Shown piece after piece: positions 55,378 through 64,000 of a stretch of 64,000 bases of DNA (position 1 is its first letter; the number at the start of each line of letters is the position of its first letter). Both the position numbers and the translations under genes were made by a program. Below the pieces are notes generated by a model. The model worked only from the letters and a program-made list of their open reading frames with translations, searched no databases and was not told the origin of the DNA. The stretch comes from Pedococcus dokdonensis (GTDB lineage Bacteria > Actinomycetota > Actinomycetes > Actinomycetales > Dermatophilaceae), in NCBI RefSeq assembly GCF_900104525.1, contig NZ_LT629711.1, positions 2,046,001 through 2,110,000 on the forward strand, written 5' to 3'.

Positions 55378-56367
55378 ATGGCCAGCCAGAGCGTGCTCTT
55401 CATCGGTGGCACCGGCGTGATCAGCTCGGCCTGCGTGGCCGAGTCGGTCGAGCGGGGGCTCGACGTCACCATCCTCAACCGTGGCACCAGCACCACCCAC
55501 CCGCCGCACCCGGACGCCGAGGCGCTGGTGGCGGACGTCCGCGACGCAGGCGCGGTGCGGGACGCCCTGGCCGGGCGCGAGTTCGACGTCGTGGTGGACT
55601 TCCTGTCGTTCACGCCCGACCAGGTGCAGCAGCAGCTCGACGAGCTCGGCGCCCGCACCGGCCAGTACGTCTTCATCAGCTCGGCCTCGGCCTACCAGAC
55701 CCCGCCCTCGCGCCTCCCCGTCACCGAGTCGACCCCTCTGCGCAACCCGTTCTGGCAGTACTCCCGCGACAAGATCGCGTGCGAGGACCTGCTCGTGCGC
55801 GCCTACCGCGAGGATGCCCTGCCGATGACGATCGTGCGCCCGTCGCACACCTACGACCACACGCTTGCGCCGTTCGGGGGCCGGTGGACCGTCGTCGAGC
55901 GGATGCGGCAGGGCAAGGAGGTGCTCGTGCACGGCGACGGCACGTCCCTGTGGACCATCACCCACCACACCGACTTCGCGCGGGCCTTCGTCGGCCTGCT
56001 CGGGCGGCGCGAGGCGATCGGCGAGGCCTTCCACATCACCGGTGACGAGGCTCCCAGCTGGAACCGCATCTACACCGACATCGCCGAGGCGGCCGGCGTC
56101 GAGCCGAGGTTGGTGCACGTGCCGTCCGACGCGGTCGCCGCTGCCGACGAGGAGCTCGGCGCCAGCCTGCTCGGCGACAAGGCGCACACCATGCTGTTCG
56201 ACAACAGCAAGATCAAGGCACTGGTGCCCGGGTGGCAGGCCGTCGTGCCGTTCCGCCAGGGCGCCCGCGAGATCGTCGAGTGGCACGACGCCGACCCGGC
56301 CCGCAAGGTCGTCGACGCGCGGCTCGACGCGCTCCACGACCGGCTCATCGCGGCCCACCGCGTCTGA
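55378..56367 (+). CDS. NAD-dependent epimerase/dehydratase (extended SDR)
   Basis: The 329-residue protein has the dinucleotide motif VLFIGGTGVISSACV, VVDFLSF, a FISSASAYQTPP segment and a WQYSRDKIACEDLL segment with Tyr and Lys in the SDR positions, then TIVRPSHTYD. It resembles chloroplast CSP41-like or GDP-sugar epimerase-like SDR proteins. The gene has a TAGGCT box (55366-55371) seven bases before the ATG. The substrate is unknown and no sugar genes are adjacent, so it may act on an unrelated ketone or sugar. Confidence 0.85.
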   Translation: MASQSVLFIGGTGVISSACVAESVERGLDVTILNRGTSTTHPPHPDAEALVADVRDAGAVRDALAGREFDVVVDFLSFTPDQVQQQLDELGARTGQYVFISSASAYQTPPSRLPVTESTPLRNPFWQYSRDKIACEDLLVRAYREDALPMTIVRPSHTYDHTLAPFGGRWTVVERMRQGKEVLVHGDGTSLWTITHHTDFARAFVGLLGRREAIGEAFHITGDEAPSWNRIYTDIAEAAGVEPRLVHVPSDAVAAADEELGASLLGDKAHTMLFDNSKIKALVPGWQAVVPFRQGAREIVEWHDADPARKVVDARLDALHDRLIAAHRV

Positions 56368-56399
56368 CCCGCACAGGAGCGTCGGCTAGGTTCGCCGGC

Positions 56400-57104
56400 G
56401 TGGACTGGGACGAGCTGCGCACCCGGATCGTCACGGCCCCGGGCGACGTGGCGCTGGGTGCCCCTGCCCTCACGGTCGCCCTGGTCGCCGCGGTCCTGGC
56501 GCTCACGGTCCCGCCCGTCTGGCAGGTCCTGCGCCTGGCCGTGACGCTGGTGCACGAGCTCGGGCACGCCCTGGTCGGGCTGGCCGTGGGGCGACGCTTC
56601 ACCGGGTTCGTCCTGCGTGGCGACATGTCCGGGCACGCGGTCACGGTCGGCCCGGCGCGCGGCCCCGGCCGGGTCGTCACCACCTGGGCCGGCTACCCGG
56701 CGCCCGCCGTCGTCGGCGCGGGCCTGGTCTGGACGGCCGGGCGCGGCTGGGCCGCCCCGGTGCTCACCGTCGTCCTGGTGGTCTGGCTCGTCGTCCTCGT
56801 GCGGGTCCGGTCCCTGCTCACCGCCCTGGTCATGCTCGTCGCGATCGCCCTGACCGGCGCGCTGTGGTGGTGGCGAGACGACTCGGTGCAGGCCCAGGTG
56901 CTGGTCGCCACCGGCATCGTCCTGCTCGTCGGGGCCTGGCGGCACCTCGGCGCGGTGATGGGGTCCCGCACCCGCGGGAGCGACCCGGCCGTGCTGGCCT
57001 CCCTGACCCCGCTGCCTCGGGCGGTGTGGACGGGCTCGTTCGTGCTCGTCTGCGCGGCCGCCTCGGCGCTCGCCGCGGTCGAGGTCGCCGCCGGCTGGCG
57101 CTAG
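56400..57104 (+). CDS. M50-like membrane protein
   Basis: The 234-residue protein has about five to six membrane helices. LAVTLVHELGHALVGLAVGR in the second helix is the HExxH zinc motif of M50 site-2-type proteases, but the second metal-ligand motif (N/D-x-x-P-x-x-D-G) was not found. The family of M50B-like proteins in actinobacteria has the same layout and unknown function. GTG 56400 is preceded by TAGGTT at the leaderless position. The stop overlaps that of the convergent sugar kinase gene by a shared CTAG. Confidence 0.8.
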   Translation: MDWDELRTRIVTAPGDVALGAPALTVALVAAVLALTVPPVWQVLRLAVTLVHELGHALVGLAVGRRFTGFVLRGDMSGHAVTVGPARGPGRVVTTWAGYPAPAVVGAGLVWTAGRGWAAPVLTVVLVVWLVVLVRVRSLLTALVMLVAIALTGALWWWRDDSVQAQVLVATGIVLLVGAWRHLGAVMGSRTRGSDPAVLASLTPLPRAVWTGSFVLVCAAASALAAVEVAAGWR

Positions 57105-58075
57105 CTGCGAGACCGCAGGAACTCGTCGATCTCGGCCGCGGTCGGCGCAGTGGCCGGCCCCTTGCGCGTCACCTTGATCGCACCGGCGGCGTTGGCCCGT
57201 TGCGCGGCTGTCTCCCAGTCGTCACCCGCGGCGCGGCAGGCCACCAGCACCCCGGTGTGCGTGTCCCCCGCCCCGTTGGTGTCGACCGGCTCCTGCGGGT
57301 AGCCCGGCAGGTAGGCCGCCTCGCCCGGGTTGCCCGAGTCGCCCGCCTCGCCCTGCACGAGGACCCAACAGCCCTTCGGCCCGTCCCGCACGATCGACAC
57401 CGCTCCCGGGCCCAGCCGCCCCGCGACCGCCACGGTCGCCGCCGCGGGATCGGTCAGTCCGGTGAGCGCGGCCGCCTCGTCGGCGTTGCTGGTCCAGACA
57501 CGGGTGCGCGCCAGCACCCGCTCGCGCAGGTCGTCGGAGAGGTCGGCGAACGCTGCGCCCGGGTCGAGCACCACCACCACGTCGGGGTCGAGGCCGTCCA
57601 ACCACTGCACCAACGGGTCGCGGGTCAGCCCGACCAGCGAGAACCCGCTCACGCACACGAGGTCGCCCGCCGAGGGCGCCGAGGTCTGGAGCGACTCGAC
57701 GCTGATCCGGCGCTCCGCTCCCTGGGTCGTGACGAAGGTCCGCTCGGCACTCGGCTCGACCATGACGAAGCAGATCCCGGTGTCGAGACCGGGCACCGCC
57801 GGACTGCTCACGTGCACACCCTCGACGGCCAGCGCAGCCCGCACCAGGTCGCCGTTCGGACCGGTGCCCACGGCTCCCGCCAGGACCGCGTCGGCGCCCG
57901 ACCGCGCGGCTGCCACGAGGATGTTCACGGCTCCCCCGGCATACCGCGCGTAGGACCGCGCGACCGCGTTGCCTCCCCGGGCCGGCAGGGCATCGACCTC
58001 GACCACCTCGTCGACGAGTGCCTGCGCGGTGTGGATGATCCGCGGCCCGCGCGGCTCCGCCTCGTGGGTGGTCAT
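57101..58075 (-). CDS. PfkB family carbohydrate kinase
   Basis: The 324-residue protein has the ribokinase fold: GGNAVARSYARYAGGAVNILV near the N-terminus in the sugar-binding GG motif, VSIVRDGPKGCWVLV and VDTNGAGDTHTGVLVACRAAG, where the Asp of GAGD is the catalytic base. The substrate could be fructose, a nucleoside or another sugar. It is divergent from the G6PDH-like gene, with 78 bases between, which suggests a shared pathway: phosphorylation then oxidation of the same sugar. A CATACT box lies nine bases before the ATG. Confidence 0.9.
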   Translation of the reverse strand: MTTHEAEPRGPRIIHTAQALVDEVVEVDALPARGGNAVARSYARYAGGAVNILVAAARSGADAVLAGAVGTGPNGDLVRAALAVEGVHVSSPAVPGLDTGICFVMVEPSAERTFVTTQGAERRISVESLQTSAPSAGDLVCVSGFSLVGLTRDPLVQWLDGLDPDVVVVLDPGAAFADLSDDLRERVLARTRVWTSNADEAAALTGLTDPAAATVAVAGRLGPGAVSIVRDGPKGCWVLVQGEAGDSGNPGEAAYLPGYPQEPVDTNGAGDTHTGVLVACRAAGDDWETAAQRANAAGAIKVTRKGPATAPTAAEIDEFLRSRS

Positions 58076-58153
58076 GCTGACGGAGTATGCCGCGTGGCCA
58101 CCTGCCGCGCCCGCCACGCGCGACTCCCGGGTGCCCGTGCAATGCTGCGAGAC

Positions 58154-59521
58154 ATGGCGACCCCTCCCACGACGACCCTGCTGATCCTCGGCGCCGGAGG
58201 TGACCTCACCCACCGCTTGCTGCTGCCGGGGCTGGCCAGCCTGTTGGCGGTCGAGCCGGAGCGGGTGGTCCGTGTCGTGGGTGCCGATCGCGTCGACATC
58301 TCGGCGGCCGACTGGAAGGCGCGGGTGAAGGACTCCTTCGCTGCGGCCAAGCCGGCCGCCAGGGTGACGTCGGCGATCACGAGGCACACGGCATACGTCC
58401 GCACGGACCTGCTCGACGAAGCGGCCCTGCGCGCCCTCGTCGGGGGGTGTGGCGACGGACCCCTCGTCATCTTCTTCGCACTGCCACCGCAGGTGACGAT
58501 GAAGGTCTGCGCGCTGTTGCAGCACGTCGCCCTGCCCGACACGACCCGGCTCGCGCTCGAGAAGCCGTTCGGCACCGACCACCAGTCGGCGGTCGACTTC
58601 AACACGCTGCTGCACAAGGTGGTCGCCGAGGAGGACATCTTCCGGATCGACCACTTCCTCGGTGTTGCAACGGTTTTCAACCTCGTGGGCCTGCGGTTCG
58701 CCAACCGCCTGCTGGCCCCGGTCTGGAGCGCCGAGCACATCGAACGGGTCGAGATCGTCTACGACGAGGACCTCGCGCTGGAGGGTCGGGCCGGCTACTA
58801 CGACGGGGCGGGGGCGCTCAAGGACATGCTCCAGAGCCACCTGCTGCAGGTGCTCGCACTGTTCGCGATGGAGTCGATCGCCGCCCTCGACGCGCGGGAG
58901 CTCCAGGACCAGAAGGCCCAGGTGCTGCGCGCGACCAGGGTCTGGGGCGGGTCGCCCAAGCGCTCGTCGCGGCGCGCCCGCTACACCGCGGGCACGATCG
59001 GCCGTCGCAAGGTGCCGGACTACGTGCAGGAGGAGGGCGTCGACCCGAAGCGCTGCACCGAGACGCTGGCCGAGGTGACGCTCGAGGTGGCGAACAGTCG
59101 CTGGGCGGGGGTGCCGTTCGTCCTGCGCAGCGGCAAGGCGCTGGGCACACCGCGCAAGCAGATCGTCGCGCACTTCCGCGACGTGCCGCACCTGCCCACC
59201 GGCTTCGTCGGCGGCTCGGACGGCGACCTCCTCACCATCGACCTCAAGCCCGGCGCCGTGTCTCTCACGCTGACGATGAACGCCGAGGGTGACCCGATCG
59301 ACCTCGAGCAGAAGACCCTCACCGCCACACTGGCGGCACCACGGATGCAGCCCTACGGCGAGGTGCTCGCGCAGATCCTCGACGGCAGCCAGCTGCTCAC
59401 CGTGCGTGGTGATGCCGCGGAGGAGTGCTGGCGGGTGATGGCACCGGTCATCAAGGCCTGGGCCGATGGGCGAGTTCCGTTGGAGGAGTATGCCGCCGGG
59501 TCCGACGGCCTCACGCCCTGA
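58154..59521 (+). CDS. glucose-6-phosphate dehydrogenase-like protein, atypical active site
   Basis: The 455-residue protein has the G6PDH fold and is shorter than the usual 480-515. LEKPFGTDHQSAVDFN and IFRIDHFLGVATVFN match the substrate block, and YYDGAGALKDMLQSHLLQ matches the second His block. The catalytic His of RIDH is present. Two changes stand out: GAGGDLTHRLLLPGL replaces the usual GASGDLAxRKLxPAL, and RIDHYLGKE is RIDHFLGVA, so the Lys that contacts the sugar phosphate is Val. It may oxidise another phosphorylated or free sugar. An AATGCT box lies eight bases before the ATG. It is divergent from a PfkB kinase. Confidence 0.83.
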   Translation: MATPPTTTLLILGAGGDLTHRLLLPGLASLLAVEPERVVRVVGADRVDISAADWKARVKDSFAAAKPAARVTSAITRHTAYVRTDLLDEAALRALVGGCGDGPLVIFFALPPQVTMKVCALLQHVALPDTTRLALEKPFGTDHQSAVDFNTLLHKVVAEEDIFRIDHFLGVATVFNLVGLRFANRLLAPVWSAEHIERVEIVYDEDLALEGRAGYYDGAGALKDMLQSHLLQVLALFAMESIAALDARELQDQKAQVLRATRVWGGSPKRSSRRARYTAGTIGRRKVPDYVQEEGVDPKRCTETLAEVTLEVANSRWAGVPFVLRSGKALGTPRKQIVAHFRDVPHLPTGFVGGSDGDLLTIDLKPGAVSLTLTMNAEGDPIDLEQKTLTATLAAPRMQPYGEVLAQILDGSQLLTVRGDAAEECWRVMAPVIKAWADGRVPLEEYAAGSDGLTP

Positions 59522-59573
59522 CCAGTTGTGTGCCTGAGCGCGCGTCATGGACCGCGCTCAGGCACACAACTGG
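59522..59573. terminator. perfect 21-bp inverted repeat between convergent genes
   Basis: The left arm (59522-59542, CCAGTTGTGTG...GCG) is the exact reverse complement of the right arm (59553-59573), around a 10-base loop. It starts one base after the end of one gene and ends two bases before the stop of the other. No U-run follows, which is normal for actinobacterial terminators. It could stop both transcripts; an alternative is a mobile or recognition palindrome. Confidence 0.75.
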
Positions 59574-59575
59574 GG

Positions 59576-60433
59576 TCAGACGCGGGTGCGGACCGAGTAG
59601 AGCTCGGGGAAGAAGGTGAGGTCGAGCGCCCGGCGCAGGAAGTCGACGCCCGACGAGCCGCCGGTGCCCTTCTTGTGGCCGATCGTGCGGGTCACCACCT
59701 GCAGGTGCCGGAACCGCCACTGCTGGAAGTTGTCCTCGAGGTCGACGAGCTCCTCACAGGTCTCGTAGACGCCCCAGTGCTCGACCGGGCTGGCATAGAC
59801 GGCGGCGAAGGTGTCCACCAGCTCGGCGTTCTCCCGGTAGGGCTGGGTGAGGTCGCGCTCCAGCACCTCGGCGGGGATGGCATAGCCGCGCCGCGACAGG
59901 TAGCGCAGGAACTCGTCGTAGAGGCTCGGCTCCTCGAGCAGCTGCGCCAGCATCGAGCGGGCCGCCTCGTCGTGGTCGTGGACCTTGACCATGTCGGCGT
60001 TCTTGTTGCCCAGCAGGAACTCGACGGCGCGGTACTGCCAGGACTGGAACCCCGAGCTGGTCGCGAGGAACGGGCGGATCTCGGCGTACTCGCTCGGCGT
60101 CAGGGTCGCGAGCACCGACCACTGCTCGGTGAGGATCTCCTGGATCCGCTTGACCCGGGCGAGTCTCTTCAGCGCCGGCGCGAGCTCGTCGGAGGACAGC
60201 AGCGAGCGGGCCGAACGCAGCTCGTGCAGCATCAGCTTGAGCCACAGCTCCGAGGTCTGGTGCTGCACGATGAAGAGCAGCTCGTCATGCTGCTCCGGCT
60301 GGCTGCGCGGGTGCTGCGCCGACAACAGCTGGTCGAGCCCGAGGTAGTCGCCGTAGGACATCGCCGCGGAGAAGTCGCGCTGGACACCCTCCTCGATCTG
60401 CCGGACCGCCCGGGCCTCCTGCTCGTCGCTCAT
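59576..60433 (-). CDS. kynA: tryptophan 2,3-dioxygenase
   Basis: The 285-residue heme enzyme opens the indole ring of tryptophan to N-formylkynurenine. SYGDYLGLDQLL, HDELLFIVQHQTSELWLKLML (in parts), SSGFQSWQYRAVEFLLGNKN and WRFRHLQVVTRTIGHKKGTGGSSG are the TDO family blocks; the His in the last block (RHLQVV) is the proximal heme ligand region, and the first HDE motif faces the substrate. ATG 60433 was preferred to a GTG three codons upstream; TAGGGT lies eight bases before it. The aldo/keto reductase gene is 24 bases upstream, so the two may share a transcript. Other kynurenine genes are not in the window. Confidence 0.94.
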   Translation of the reverse strand: MSDEQEARAVRQIEEGVQRDFSAAMSYGDYLGLDQLLSAQHPRSQPEQHDELLFIVQHQTSELWLKLMLHELRSARSLLSSDELAPALKRLARVKRIQEILTEQWSVLATLTPSEYAEIRPFLATSSGFQSWQYRAVEFLLGNKNADMVKVHDHDEAARSMLAQLLEEPSLYDEFLRYLSRRGYAIPAEVLERDLTQPYRENAELVDTFAAVYASPVEHWGVYETCEELVDLEDNFQQWRFRHLQVVTRTIGHKKGTGGSSGVDFLRRALDLTFFPELYSVRTRV

Positions 60434-60456
60434 GCCGCACACCCTAGGGGGGTGGG

Positions 60457-61293
60457 TCAGTTGAACTGCACGGGGTCAGGGCCGGTGCGCGCTCCGCGGT
60501 CCAGCGGCGTGATGGCGGCGAGGTCGTCGTCGTCGAGGCGGAAGCCGAAGACGTCGAAGTTCTCGGCGATCCGGCTGGGGGTGACCGACTTGGGGATGAC
60601 CACGTTGCCGACGTCGAGGTGCCACCGCAGGATCGCCTGGGCCGGGGTGACGCCGTGCTTGTCGGCGATGCCGCGGATGACGTCGTCGTCGAGCACGTCG
60701 CCCCCGGACGCCAGCGGGCTCCACGCCTCGGTCAGCACGCCGTGCGCCGCGTGGAACTCGCGCAGCTCGGCCTGCTGGAGGTAGGGGTGCAGCTCCACCT
60801 GGTTGATCGCGGGCAGCTCCCCGGTCTCGTCGCCGAGCCGCTGCAGGTGCTCGACCTCGAAGTTGCACACCCCGACGGCGCGCACCCTCCCGTCGTCCCG
60901 CAGCTTGAGCAGCGCCTTCCAGGTGTCGACGTACTTGTCGCGGGCGGGGGTCGGCCAGTGGATGAGGAACAGGTCGAGGACGTCGAGCCCGAGCCGCTGC
61001 ATGGACGCGTCGAACGCAGTGAGGGTCGAGTCGAAGCCGTGGTCGTCGTTCCACACCTTGGTGGTGACGAACAGCTCGTCGCGGGCCAGGTCGGACGCCG
61101 CGATGGCCCGACCGACGCCCTCCTCGTTGCCGTAGAGGCGGGCGGTGTCGATGCTGCGGTAGCCCACCTCCAGGGCCGTCGCGACGGCCGCGTCGACCTC
61201 GTCGTCGGGCACCTGCCAGACACCGAACCCGAGCTGGGGGATGTCGATGGTGCCGCTGCCGGTGGAGAGCTGGAGGTTCGGGACGGAGGTCAT
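60457..61293 (-). CDS. aldo/keto reductase
   Basis: The 278-residue NADPH-dependent reductase has the full catalytic tetrad: Asp in [16 protein letters not shown], Tyr in the same segment, Lys in FVTTKVWND and His in [23 protein letters not shown] and [18 protein letters not shown] are the cofactor-binding ends. It resembles 2,5-diketo-gluconate reductase-type AKR5 enzymes; the substrate is unknown. TACAGT lies eight bases before the ATG. It precedes the tryptophan dioxygenase gene on the same strand. Confidence 0.92.
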   Translation of the reverse strand: MTSVPNLQLSTGSGTIDIPQLGFGVWQVPDDEVDAAVATALEVGYRSIDTARLYGNEEGVGRAIAASDLARDELFVTTKVWNDDHGFDSTLTAFDASMQRLGLDVLDLFLIHWPTPARDKYVDTWKALLKLRDDGRVRAVGVCNFEVEHLQRLGDETGELPAINQVELHPYLQQAELREFHAAHGVLTEAWSPLASGGDVLDDDVIRGIADKHGVTPAQAILRWHLDVGNVVIPKSVTPSRIAENFDVFGFRLDDDDLAAITPLDRGARTGPDPVQFN

Positions 61294-61440
61294 GAGATCG
61301 ACTGTATGCCGCCCCGGCGGCGGCTTCCTGACGAGCCGTCACCGGCCGTCCTGGGTGGGGACGGGGGCGCCGCCCGGTGTCACCGAGGCCACACCGGGTG
61401 GGTGGGGGTGCCGTCGCGGAAACGGGCTAGGCTCCGGCGC

Positions 61441-63234
61441 ATGGCGCCCAACTCCGAGACGACGACGAAGCCGATCTCCAAGGTCCTCATTGCCAACCGG
61501 GGCGAGATCGCCGTCCGGATCGCCCGCGCGTGCGCCGACAGCGGCATCGGCTCGGTCGCCGTCTACGCCGACCCGGACCGTGACGCCCTGCACGTCAAGG
61601 TCGCCGACGAGGCCTACGCCCTCGGCGGCACCACCCCCGGCGACTCCTACCTCGTCCAGGAGAAGCTGCTCGATGTCGCCCGCAAGTCCGGCGCCGACGC
61701 GGTCCACCCCGGCTACGGCTTCCTCGCCGAGAACGCCTCGTTCGCCCAGGCCGTCATCGACGCGGGGCTGACCTGGATCGGCCCCTCACCCGAGGCCATC
61801 GACTCCCTCGGCGACAAGGTCAAGGCCCGGCACATCGCCGCGCGCGCCGACGCTCCACTGGTGCCGGGCACGCCCGACCCGGTGCAGGACTCCGACGAGA
61901 TCGTCGCGTTCGCCAAGGAGCACGGGCTCCCGGTGGCGATCAAGGCGGCCTACGGCGGCGGGGGCCGCGGGCTCAAGGTGGCCCGCACCATCGAGGAGAT
62001 CCCCGAGCTGTTCGACTCCGCCACCCGCGAGGCCGTCGCCGCGTTCGGCCGCGGCGAGTGCTTCGTCGAGCGCTACCTCGACCAGCCGCGGCACGTCGAG
62101 ACCCAGTGCCTCGCCGACACCCACGGCAACGTCGTCGTCGTGTCGACCCGTGACTGCTCTCTGCAGCGCCGCCACCAGAAGCTCGTCGAGGAGGCGCCCG
62201 CGCCGTTCCTGTCCGACGAGCAGAACGCCGAGCTGCGCCGCGCCTCCAAGGCGATCCTGGCCGAGGCCGGGTACACCGGCGCCGGCACCTGCGAGTTCCT
62301 GGTCGGCCAGGACGGGACCATCTCCTTCCTCGAGGTCAACACCCGGCTCCAGGTCGAGCACCCGGTGACCGAGGAGGTCACCGGCATCGACCTGGTCCGC
62401 GAGCAGTTCCGCATCGCGAACGGCGAGGCGCTTGGCTACGACGACCCCGCTCCGGTGGGGCACTCGTTCGAGTTCCGGATCAACGGCGAGGACGCCGGTC
62501 GCGGCTTCCTGCCCGCCCCCGGCGTCGTGTCCGTGTTCGAGCCGCCGTCCGGGCCGGGCGTCCGGCTCGACTCGGGCGTCGTCGCCGGTGACGTCATCGG
62601 CGGCGCCTTCGACTCGATGCTGGCCAAGCTCATCGTCACCGGTCGCGACCGGCACCAGGCGCTCGAACGGTCGCGGCGGGCGCTGGCGGAGTTCGTCGTC
62701 GACGGCATGCCGACGGTGCTGCCGTTCCACCGCGTGATCGTGTCCGACCCGGCCTTCGCGCCCGAGGGTGACCAGCCGTTCTCGGTGCACACCCGCTGGA
62801 TCGAGACCGAGTTCGACAACCAGATCGAGCCCTACTCCGGCGTGGTCGCCGAGGCGCCGGAAGCGGCCGGTGAGCGACAGAGCGTGGTCGTCGAGGTCGG
62901 CGGCAAGCGGCTCGAGGTCGTGCTGCCCGGCGGTCTGTCTCTCGGCGGCGGGAGCAGCGCCGCGAAGAAGAAGGCCCCGCGCCGCTCGGGTGGGGCCAAG
63001 TCCGGCGCCGCCGCCTCGGGTGACTCGCTGACCGCTCCCATGCAGGGCACCATCGTCAAGGTCGCCGTCGAGGAGGGTCAGGAGGTCGCCGCCGGCGAGC
63101 TCGTCGTCGTCCTCGAGGCGATGAAGATGGAGCAGCCGATCAACGCCCACAAGGCCGGCACGATCAGCAGCCTGGTCGCCGAGGTGGGCCAGACGGTCAC
63201 CAACGGCGCGGTCATCGCCGAGATCAAGGACTGA
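61441..63234 (+). CDS. acyl-CoA carboxylase alpha subunit: biotin carboxylase plus biotin carrier domain
   Basis: The 597-residue protein fuses biotin carboxylase (ATP-grasp: [62 protein letters not shown]) with a biotin carrier domain. K562 in EAMKMEQP is the biotinylated lysine. A 45-residue Ala/Lys-rich hinge (about 485-530) lies between. It is the AccA3-type subunit that serves the beta subunits encoded at 43411 and probably 51993. A TAGGCT box lies eight bases before the ATG (leaderless). A strong hairpin follows the gene. Confidence 0.95.
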   Translation: MAPNSETTTKPISKVLIANRGEIAVRIARACADSGIGSVAVYADPDRDALHVKVADEAYALGGTTPGDSYLVQEKLLDVARKSGADAVHPGYGFLAENASFAQAVIDAGLTWIGPSPEAIDSLGDKVKARHIAARADAPLVPGTPDPVQDSDEIVAFAKEHGLPVAIKAAYGGGGRGLKVARTIEEIPELFDSATREAVAAFGRGECFVERYLDQPRHVETQCLADTHGNVVVVSTRDCSLQRRHQKLVEEAPAPFLSDEQNAELRRASKAILAEAGYTGAGTCEFLVGQDGTISFLEVNTRLQVEHPVTEEVTGIDLVREQFRIANGEALGYDDPAPVGHSFEFRINGEDAGRGFLPAPGVVSVFEPPSGPGVRLDSGVVAGDVIGGAFDSMLAKLIVTGRDRHQALERSRRALAEFVVDGMPTVLPFHRVIVSDPAFAPEGDQPFSVHTRWIETEFDNQIEPYSGVVAEAPEAAGERQSVVVEVGGKRLEVVLPGGLSLGGGSSAAKKKAPRRSGGAKSGAAASGDSLTAPMQGTIVKVAVEEGQEVAAGELVVVLEAMKMEQPINAHKAGTISSLVAEVGQTVTNGAVIAEIKD

Positions 63235-63255
63235 CCCCGGCCACTGCACGCAGGA

Positions 63256-63293
63256 CGGCGGCGCCGCCTCCCAGCAGGGAGACGGCGCCGCCG
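63256..63293 (+). terminator. strong GC hairpin after the carboxylase alpha gene
   Basis: Bases 63256-63272 pair with 63277-63293 over 17 positions with one mismatch and a four-base loop (AGCA). There is no U-run. It lies between convergent genes and could act on both strands. Confidence 0.75.
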
Positions 63294-63334
63294 CCGTGTA
63301 CCGCGTGGTCGCGTCGCCGCGACCGACCGGTCGC

Positions 63335-64000
63335 TCAGCGACCGAAGGGCGGCAGCTCCTTGGTGCCCTCGTCGCCGGACTCCCCCTCGGCACCCGGCTC
63401 GGGGCGCTGGCTCGGGTCGAGCGGGCCCCCGGGCTGACCCGGCTGCTGCGGCTCACCCGGCGTCAGCGGGCCGTCGCTCGATCCCGGCTGCGGGTCGTTC
63501 GTGCCCGGCAGCGGGTTGGGAGCGGGAGTGGGCTCGGGCGTGGTGGGGGCCGGCTCGTCCCAGCTGGGCCGGTCGGGCGCCGGCTCCGAGGGCACCGGGT
63601 CGGCGGTCGGGTCGGACGGGATCGGGTCGCCCGGCGCCGGCACCGGCTCGGGCGCCGGGGCGGGGACGGGCTCAGGCTCGGGCGCGGGCTCAGGATCGGG
63701 TGCCGGGGCGGGCTCGGGCTCGGGTGCCGGGGCGGGCTCGGGTGCCGGGGCGGGCTCGGGCTCGGGTGCCGGGGCGGGCTCGGGTGCCGGGGCGGGCTCG
63801 GGCTCCGGGGCGGGCTCAGGCGTGGGCGCCGGGGCAGGCTCGTCCTGCGGGATCCCCAGCTGGTCTCGCAGCGCGTCGGCGCCCCGGTCGATCTGGTCGG
63901 AGTACTTGCCCCCGGTCTGCTTGTCGATCACGTCCTCGACCTTGTCGAGGGCCGAGTCCGCCTGCTGCGGGTTGCCCTTGATGAAGTCCTTCGCCTTGTC
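63335..64000 (-). CDS. Rv0909/MT0933-like antitoxin-family protein with proline-rich tail (cut by window edge)
   Basis: The frame is open to the right edge; the start lies outside. The first visible residues (DKAKDFIKGNPQQAD, then KVEDVIDKQTGGKYSDQIDR and GADALRDQLG) match the small MT0933-type antitoxin family, whose members usually end there. Here about 170 more residues follow, beginning with many copies of PAPEPEPAPAPEP, then Pro/Gly/Ser-rich sequence to ELPPFGR. No partner toxin is in view. The tail is probably disordered, so a structural or surface role cannot be excluded. Confidence 0.7.
   Translation of the reverse strand, partial: DKAKDFIKGNPQQADSALDKVEDVIDKQTGGKYSDQIDRGADALRDQLGIPQDEPAPAPTPEPAPEPEPAPAPEPAPAPEPEPAPAPEPAPAPEPEPAPAPDPEPAPEPEPVPAPAPEPVPAPGDPIPSDPTADPVPSEPAPDRPSWDEPAPTTPEPTPAPNPLPGTNDPQPGSSDGPLTPGEPQQPGQPGGPLDPSQRPEPGAEGESGDEGTKELPPFGR
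63645..63840. repeat. Pro/Ala/Glu-coding tandem repeat
   Basis: Short units of ggctcgggtgccggggc type repeat many times and encode the PAPEPEP stretch of the antitoxin-like protein. The G-runs on the plus strand could form G-quadruplexes. Copy number is likely unstable. Confidence 0.85.

Noticed and set aside
59522..59573. End of an insertion sequence
   Set aside because: Both arms are within one 52-base unit, no transposase or target duplication is seen, and it fits the gap between convergent genes.

Overview
The window is high-GC, densely packed DNA with many GTG starts, 1- and 4-base stop/start overlaps (TGATG, ATGA, GTGA) and leaderless promoters. This is typical of Actinomycetota. The birA-accD-accE-maf-accA set together with purK-purE and a FadE25-type dehydrogenase matches the actinobacterial acyl-CoA carboxylase neighbourhood. 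The overall flavour is a non-mycolate actinobacterium, perhaps Intrasporangiaceae-like; the family-level guess is weak. I see no tRNA, rRNA, CRISPR array or complete transposase.

Layout. (1) 1-900: end of a two-subunit CoA-transferase operon. (2) 1007-5801: two secreted wall-active proteins, SpoIID-like and PGRP-amidase, both ending in FG-GAP-type repeats. (3) 6004-31389: a large surface-glycopolymer locus. It has a pseudaminic acid (Pse) pathway (pseI, fused pseG-pseH, pseF, pseB, pseC), a flippase-like protein, several glycosyltransferases, two CDP-alcohol phosphotransferases, a Wzm/Wzt-type ABC exporter, a GT2-TagF fusion, a GT-C membrane enzyme and two divergent LytR-CpsA-Psr ligases. I infer a Pse-bearing, phosphodiester-containing wall polymer of teichoic or teichulosonic type. 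(4) 31392-36560: FadE25-like dehydrogenase, a third FG-GAP secreted protein, an LLM oxidoreductase and a CoA-binding protein. (5) 36615-45416: purE/purK, GtrA, a two-component system, enoyl-CoA hydratase with class III cyclase, then birA divergent from accD-accE. (6) 45417-46704: a DUF559-type nuclease gene bracketed by five copies of a 33-bp palindromic repeat. (7) 46705-63234: MOSC, DUF885, a Na+/H+ antiporter with a zinc finger, Maf, a MerR/acyl-CoA dehydrogenase/carboxylase-beta catabolic module, an M50-like protein, a sugar kinase divergent from an atypical G6PDH, tryptophan dioxygenase, an aldo/keto reductase and the biotinylated carboxylase alpha subunit. (8) The right edge holds a partial Rv0909/MT0933-type antitoxin-like protein with a Pro/Ala/Glu repeat tail.

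How the parts connect. The glycopolymer genes form one functional module: CMP-Pse synthesis, chain assembly, ABC export, then LCP attachment to peptidoglycan. FG-GAP wall proteins sit at both ends. The carboxylase genes (birA, accD, accE, accA and a second beta subunit) supply biotin-dependent acyl-CoA carboxylation. Two genome-scale signals stand out: a dispersed octamer, GTATGCCG/CGGCATAC, found at 27 sites, and a recurring TANNNT box 6-8 bases before start codons.
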